64,000 nt of DNA from Xenophilus sp003671765 (lineage in GTDB: Bacteria > Pseudomonadota > Gammaproteobacteria > Burkholderiales > Burkholderiaceae_C): the NCBI GenBank assembly GCA_051414805.1, contig CP166702.1:4712001-4776000 (forward strand), in the 5' to 3' direction. The position numbers and the translations under genes were made by a program. Below the pieces are notes generated by a model. It did no database searches and had not been told where the DNA came from. It saw nothing but the letters and a program-made list of their open reading frames with translations. Within the stretch, counting starts at the first letter, position 1, and every line of letters starts with the position of its first letter. Below, in pieces: positions 60,035-64,000 of the stretch.

Positions 60035-60111
60035 GGCGCTTTAGCTCAGTCGGTTAGAGCGATGGAATCATAATCCACAGGTCCGCGGTTCGAGTCCGTG
60101 AAGCGCCACCA
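60035..60111 (+). tRNA. tRNA-Met (anticodon CAT)
   Basis: The 77-base gene has acceptor GGCGCTT/AAGCGCC, D arm GCTC/GAGC, anticodon stem ATGGA/TCCAC with loop ATCATAA (anticodon CAT), T arm CGCGG/CCGTG and encoded CCA. The outer anticodon pair A27-C43 is mismatched. Elongator Met is the best call; tRNA-Ile2 with lysidine-modified CAT cannot be excluded by sequence. It has a -10 and an intrinsic terminator of its own. Confidence 0.9.
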
Positions 60112-60116
60112 GATCC

Positions 60117-60151
60117 AAGCCTTGCAGGTCCTGCGCCTGCAAGGCTTTTTT
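60117..60151 (+). terminator. intrinsic terminator of tRNA-Met
   Basis: AAGCCTTGCAGG (60117-60128) pairs perfectly with CCTGCAAGGCTT (60136-60147) around TCCTGCG, followed by TTTT. It lies six bases after the tRNA. Confidence 0.92.
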
Positions 60152-60251
60152 GCTGGCCGCGCGACCCTTCGCCAGGCCGCCCTGACCGACGCATCGTGGC
60201 GGCCCCGCCACAGCGCGCGTCGTCGCCCGGCAGGACAACGCGCACAAAGTT

Positions 60252-60270
60252 AGTAAGAGTGATTATCATT
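60252..60270 (+). promoter_or_regulatory. Fur box upstream of the siderophore receptor gene
   Basis: AGTAAGAGTGATTATCATT matches, on the reverse strand, the Fur consensus core AATGATAATCA in 11 positions, with a partial second half. It lies about 145 bases before the TonB-receptor ATG and suggests iron repression of that gene. Confidence 0.7.
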
Positions 60271-60414
60271 TGTCGCGTTCACGTTGCCGTGACGCCGCAT
60301 TTCGTCTATCTGCTGACCAGCCAGCCCCTCCCCCGTCACGCCACGTGATCCGCCGGGATTCCGAGCAAGCCATGTCAGGTCCTCGACCGATGCCCTCAAG
60401 GAGGAGGGATTCCC

Positions 60415-62832
60415 ATGGCTTACATCAAGACCCGCAAACACGCCGTCGCGCGCGCCGTTCCGCCGCTGACCGCGGCCGCCACGCTGATGGCCCTGTCGCT
60501 GCCGAGCCTGGCGCAGACGGCCGCCGGCACGCTGCCTTCGGTGCAGGTGCAGGATTCGGCACCCGCTGCGGACTACAAGGCCGAGACATCGGCCAACCCG
60601 AAGTTCACCGCCCCGCTGGTCGACACGCCGCAGACCGTGCAGGTCATCCGTGAGCAGGTGTTGCGCGAGCAGGGTGCCACGACGCTGACCGAGGCGCTGC
60701 GCAACACCCCCGGCGCCGGGGCCTTCTACCTGGGCGAGAACGGCAACACCAGCACCGGCGACGCGGTCTACATGCGCGGCTTCGACTCGTCGAGCAGCAT
60801 CTTCGTCGACGGCATCCGTGACACCGGCTCGATCGCCCGCGACACCTTCAACATCGAGCAGGTCGAGGTCGTGAAGGGCCCCGCGGGCACCGACACCGGC
60901 CGCACCTCGCCCACGGGCTACATCAACCTCATCACCAAGAAGCCGACGCTGTCGGACAGCTTCTTCGGCTCGGTCGGTGCCGGCAGCGACAGCTTCAAGC
61001 GCGCGTCGATCGACTGGAACAAGGCGCTGAGCGGGCCCAACGGCATCGGCGCGGCCTTCCGCCTGAACGCGGTGGCCGAAGACGCCGACGTGTCCGGCCG
61101 CGACGTGGTCAAGAACAAGCGCTGGGGCATCGCGCCTTCCTTCGCCTTCGGCCTGAACAGCCCGACGCGCTTCTACTTCGACTTCGTCCACGTCAAGCAG
61201 AACAACATTCCCGACGGTGGCGTGCCCACCGTCGGCCTGCCCGGCTATTCGAACCCGGACCCGAAGACCATCAATGCCGGCATCCTGCGCCGCGGCTACC
61301 TGGACTTCGCGCCGCGCGTGAACTCGAGCAACTTCTACGGGACGAGCTCGGACTTCGAGAACGTGACGCAGAACATGTTCACGGCCCGCGTCGAGCACGA
61401 CATCACGCCCGACGTCACGCTGCGCAACACCTTCCGCTACGGCAAGACCGAGCAGGACTACATGCTCACCGCCTTCATGGGCGCGGGCCTGAGCTCGAAC
61501 CGCGTCGGCACCAGCAGCACCTACCGCGGCGCGCTGCCGGCCGCCACGTCGGGCTTCATCAACACCATCGTGCCCGGCACGACGACGGTGGCCAACCCGC
61601 TGGCCTGGACGATCACGCGCAACCTGCCGACCAACAAGACGCAGGAGAACACGATCCTCACCAACCAGACGAACCTCAGCGCCAAGTTCAACACCGGCAG
61701 CGTGGGCCACACGCTCAACGCTGGCGTGGAACTGATCCGCGAGGAGCAGGAGTCCATCGGCTACTACGGCCAGGGCGCCACCGTCTACGGCGTGCCGGGA
61801 ATTCGCACGGCCGGCTTCTGGCCCGCTGCCAACCTGTATGCACCCAACCCCAACGTCACGGGCTACCTGCGACTGCCCAACGGCACCAGCACCGACGGCA
61901 CGACGACCACCGTCGGCGCCTATGTGTTCGACACGCTGAAGTTCAACGAGCAATGGTCCTTGACCGGCGGCCTGCGCTACGACCACTACTCGACCGACTA
62001 CGACGCGACGACCCTGGGCACGACGGGCGCCACCGCCGGCCTGCTGACGCCGACCTCGTTCAGCAAGTCGGGCGGCCTGTGGACCGGCAAGCTCGGCGTG
62101 GTCTACAAGCCCACCGACTACAGCAGCGTCTACCTGGCCTACGGCACCGCGGCACAGCCGCCGGGCGGCAGCAATTTCACGCTCGCAGCCGCCACGGGGA
62201 CGACGAACAACGCCAACCGCACCGACTTCAACCCGCAGAAGACCAAGACCTGGGAACTGGGCACGAAGTGGGACGTGCTGAACAAGAAGCTGGCGCTGAC
62301 GGCCGCCCTGTTCCGCACCGACGTGAGCAACGAGGTGGTGCAGGACGCCGTGAGCGGCAACTACTACCAGACCGGCAAGAAGCGCGTGCAGGGCATCGAG
62401 CTCGGCGCGGCCGGTGCCATCACCGAACGCTGGGGCGTGAGCGCCGGCTTTACGCACCAGGACACCAAGGTGCTGAGCGGCCCATCGGTGCTGGCAGATG
62501 GCAGCTCGGCGCTGGCCTACACGCCCAAGAACGCCTTCACCGCCTGGACGACCTACCAGTTGCCGGTCGGGCTGACCGTGGGCTTCGGCGCCCGCTACAA
62601 CGGCAAGCTCAACCGCGGCACCGACGGCGCGGTGGGCACGCCGGCATACGTCGATTCGTACTGGGTCTTCGACGCGATGGCGGCCTACCGCATCAACAAG
62701 AACGTCGACCTGCAGTTCAACGTCTACAACCTCGCCGACAAGGAGTACGTGGCCGCGATCAACAAGAGCGGCTATCGCTACACGCCCGGCGCGCCGCGCA
62801 CCTTCCGCCTGACGGCCAACTTCGCGTTCTGA
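60415..62832 (+). CDS. TonB-dependent siderophore receptor (Fiu-like)
   Basis: This 805-residue outer-membrane receptor imports ferric siderophores. A signal peptide (about 1-34, A-L-S-L-P-S-L-A-Q) is followed by the plug domain with D-T-P-Q-T-V-Q-V-I (about 69-77), the G-F-D-S-S-S-S-I-F-V-D-G-I-R-D plug segment (about 120-134) and a 22-strand barrel ending A-N-F-A-F. The sequence resembles catecholate receptors of the Fiu/CirA kind. AAGGAGG at 60401 is the ribosome binding site. A Fur box upstream fits iron control. No siderophore synthesis gene is nearby. Confidence 0.92.
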   Translation: MAYIKTRKHAVARAVPPLTAAATLMALSLPSLAQTAAGTLPSVQVQDSAPAADYKAETSANPKFTAPLVDTPQTVQVIREQVLREQGATTLTEALRNTPGAGAFYLGENGNTSTGDAVYMRGFDSSSSIFVDGIRDTGSIARDTFNIEQVEVVKGPAGTDTGRTSPTGYINLITKKPTLSDSFFGSVGAGSDSFKRASIDWNKALSGPNGIGAAFRLNAVAEDADVSGRDVVKNKRWGIAPSFAFGLNSPTRFYFDFVHVKQNNIPDGGVPTVGLPGYSNPDPKTINAGILRRGYLDFAPRVNSSNFYGTSSDFENVTQNMFTARVEHDITPDVTLRNTFRYGKTEQDYMLTAFMGAGLSSNRVGTSSTYRGALPAATSGFINTIVPGTTTVANPLAWTITRNLPTNKTQENTILTNQTNLSAKFNTGSVGHTLNAGVELIREEQESIGYYGQGATVYGVPGIRTAGFWPAANLYAPNPNVTGYLRLPNGTSTDGTTTTVGAYVFDTLKFNEQWSLTGGLRYDHYSTDYDATTLGTTGATAGLLTPTSFSKSGGLWTGKLGVVYKPTDYSSVYLAYGTAAQPPGGSNFTLAAATGTTNNANRTDFNPQKTKTWELGTKWDVLNKKLALTAALFRTDVSNEVVQDAVSGNYYQTGKKRVQGIELGAAGAITERWGVSAGFTHQDTKVLSGPSVLADGSSALAYTPKNAFTAWTTYQLPVGLTVGFGARYNGKLNRGTDGAVGTPAYVDSYWVFDAMAAYRINKNVDLQFNVYNLADKEYVAAINKSGYRYTPGAPRTFRLTANFAF

Positions 62833-62872
62833 ACGGTGGCGGGCGCCGCCCGCCTCGCTCGACACACCGCAG

Positions 62873-62908
62873 CGCCGGTGCCCGACTCGTGCGGCACCGG
62901 CGTTTTTT
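62873..62908 (+). terminator. intrinsic terminator of the siderophore receptor gene
   Basis: CGCCGGTGCC (62873-62882) pairs with GGCACCGGCG (62893-62902), followed by TTTTTT. It lies 41 bases after the receptor stop. Confidence 0.92.
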
Positions 62909-62928
62909 CGTGCTCATCGAGCAAGAAA

Positions 62929-62985
62929 GCGCCAAGCGCAATCGGCCTGCACCGCCCGCCAGACGGGCGCTGCGGCCGAATTCGT
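62929..62985 (-). repeat. repeat family B copy between the receptor and phosphatase genes
   Basis: The minus strand reads GCCGCAGCGCCCGTCTGGCG, then GGCGGTGCAGGCCGATTGCG. It is a short, diverged copy of family B with the CGCCCGTCTGGCGGGCG hairpin, lying between convergent genes. Confidence 0.65.
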
Positions 62986-62999
62986 CACGAACGTGACGA

Positions 63000-63878
63000 T
63001 CAGGATCCGGCCACCGCGACCGGCGCTGCGGGCACGCCGCCCGGCGCCGTCGCGCGCATCTGCGCCGACCAGTCGAGGATCTGCAGCGTGCCGTCGGGGT
63101 GCTCGGCCAGCGCCGTGAGGCTCTCGACCCAGTCGCCGTCGTTGCAGTAGAGGATGCCGTCGATCTCGCGCATCTCGGCGTGGTGGATGTGGCCGCAGAC
63201 CACGCCCTGCACCCCGCGCTTGTGGGCCTCGCGCGCCACGGCATGCTCGAAGTCGCCGACGTAGCTCACGGCGCGCTTCACTTTGCCCTTGAGGTACTTC
63301 GACAGCGACCAGTACGGCAGGCCCATGCGTGCGCGCAGGCTGTTGAGGTGCCGGTTGAGCTTGAGCGTGAACTCGTAGAGCGAATCGCCCACGTAGGCCA
63401 GCCACTTGGCGCACTGGATCACGCCGTCGAACAGGTCGCCATGCATCACCCACAGCTTGCGGCCGTCGGCCGTCTCGTGAATCCACTCCTCGGCCACGTC
63501 GATGCCGCCGAAGTTGTGGTGCAGGTACTTGCGCGCGAACTCGTCGTGGTTGCCGGGGATGAAGATCACCCGCGTGCCCTTGCGCGCCTTGCGCAGCAGC
63601 TTCTGGATCACGTCGTTGTGCGCCTGCGGCCAGTACCAGTGCCGCCTGAGCTGCCAGCCGTCGATGATGTCGCCCACGAGGAACAGTGTGTCGCACTCGG
63701 TGTGCTTGAGGAAGTCGAGCAGTGCCCGCGCCTGGCAGCCAGGCGTGCCCAGGTGCAGGTCGGAGATCCAGAGCGTGCGGTAGCGCTGCGGCGGGCGGCC
63801 GGGCTCGTCGTCTTCCGGCGCCAGGGCCCGGGCCGCGGTGTCGCGCCATGCGCGCAGGAAAGCGTCGTCGCGTTGCAT
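63000..63878 (-). CDS. LpxH-like UDP-2,3-diacylglucosamine diphosphatase family protein
   Basis: The 292-residue calcineurin-type metallophosphatase has D-L-H-L-G (about 41-45), G-D-I-I-D-G-W (about 72-78), G-N-H-D-E (about 111-115), H-G-D and G-H-I-H-H (about 237-241), a complete two-metal site. It resembles LpxH and its paralogs that act on UDP-diacylglucosamine in lipid A synthesis; whether it is the main enzyme or a paralog cannot be told. An extension to 63956 adds a Pro/Ala-rich, non-family N-terminus; ATG 63878 is preferred. Confidence 0.85.
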   Translation of the reverse strand: MQRDDAFLRAWRDTAARALAPEDDEPGRPPQRYRTLWISDLHLGTPGCQARALLDFLKHTECDTLFLVGDIIDGWQLRRHWYWPQAHNDVIQKLLRKARKGTRVIFIPGNHDEFARKYLHHNFGGIDVAEEWIHETADGRKLWVMHGDLFDGVIQCAKWLAYVGDSLYEFTLKLNRHLNSLRARMGLPYWSLSKYLKGKVKRAVSYVGDFEHAVAREAHKRGVQGVVCGHIHHAEMREIDGILYCNDGDWVESLTALAEHPDGTLQILDWSAQMRATAPGGVPAAPVAVAGS

Positions 63879-64000
63879 GGCCTCGCAGCATCCCGCCGGC
63901 GCGTGACCGGCGCGTGTCCATGCGGTGACAGGCGGATGACGCGGCGCGGGCGCCACGCCGGCCTGGGCGCGCCTAATCGCAGTGCTGGACTTCCACCGTG
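63879..64000. other. upstream region at the window end
   Basis: The last 122 bases hold the upstream region of the LpxH-like gene and no other gene that can be supported. No promoter element stands out. Confidence 0.4.

Noticed and set aside
60250..62865. 871-codon open frame antisense to the TonB receptor
   Set aside because: Shadow of the receptor gene; it also crosses the Fur box and leader.

Overview
The window is high-GC, gene-dense chromosomal DNA that looks like a member of the Comamonadaceae (Burkholderiales), most plausibly Variovorax or a close relative. This is inference from three things seen here: a protocatechuate 4,5-cleavage operon in the Comamonas pmdFDABC order, a complete pilGHIJ-chpA type IV pilus chemosensory operon, and several families of short intergenic repeats.

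Layout. 1-3.6 kb: end of the protocatechuate meta-cleavage operon (ligK, ligI, ligA, ligB, ligC). 3.65-5.2 kb: a strong-looking promoter, a structured leader and an overlapping three-gene cassette (GIY-YIG-like nuclease, winged-helix protein, unknown protein cut by an amber codon). 5.2-17.2 kb: aldo/keto reductase, a diheme cytochrome c, a MoxR ATPase and its VWA partner, a GNAT, a 2OG-Fe(II) oxygenase, then the outer-membrane assembly pair tamA-tamB. 17.2-27.0 kb: an accessory zone with small hypothetical genes, two cuckoo-like sRNA candidates (CCUCCUCCC in a hairpin loop, each with a terminator), an AP2-repeat protein, a propeller-type lipoprotein, and a decayed prophage (broken integrase, tail-spike and structural-protein remnants, an intact acyltransferase) that ends next to tRNA-Arg(CCT). 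27.2-33.7 kb: plsC-like acyltransferase, pseudo-dihydroorotase pyrX, pyrB, pyrR, ruvX, yqgE, and divergent photolyase phr. 33.7-43.8 kb: chpA-pilJ-pilI-pilH-pilG and rubredoxin. 43.9-52.9 kb: divergent ThiD-like protein, hemL, purH, fis, dusB, a YqaA-type membrane protein, a GST, ychF and a MOSC protein. 53.2-57.9 kb: a UbiH-like monooxygenase, dsbC, an M61 peptidase and an enoyl-CoA hydratase. 58-60 kb: ECF sigma factor with a membrane anti-sigma-like partner. 60-64 kb: tRNA-Met(CAT), a Fur-box-preceded TonB siderophore receptor and an LpxH-like phosphatase.

How the parts work together. The lig genes turn protocatechuate into central metabolites. pyrB, pyrX and pyrR cover early pyrimidine synthesis and its control, with PyrX lacking the metal-binding His residues and therefore probably structural. 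The pil/chp genes form one signalling pathway for twitching motility. tamA/tamB, dsbC and the LpxH-like enzyme all serve the envelope.

The most unusual content is non-coding: the tandem cuckoo-like sRNAs, the promoter plus structured leader of the GIY-YIG cassette, and several repeat families, two of which have become part of protein-coding sequence (in pyrX and in the M61 peptidase).
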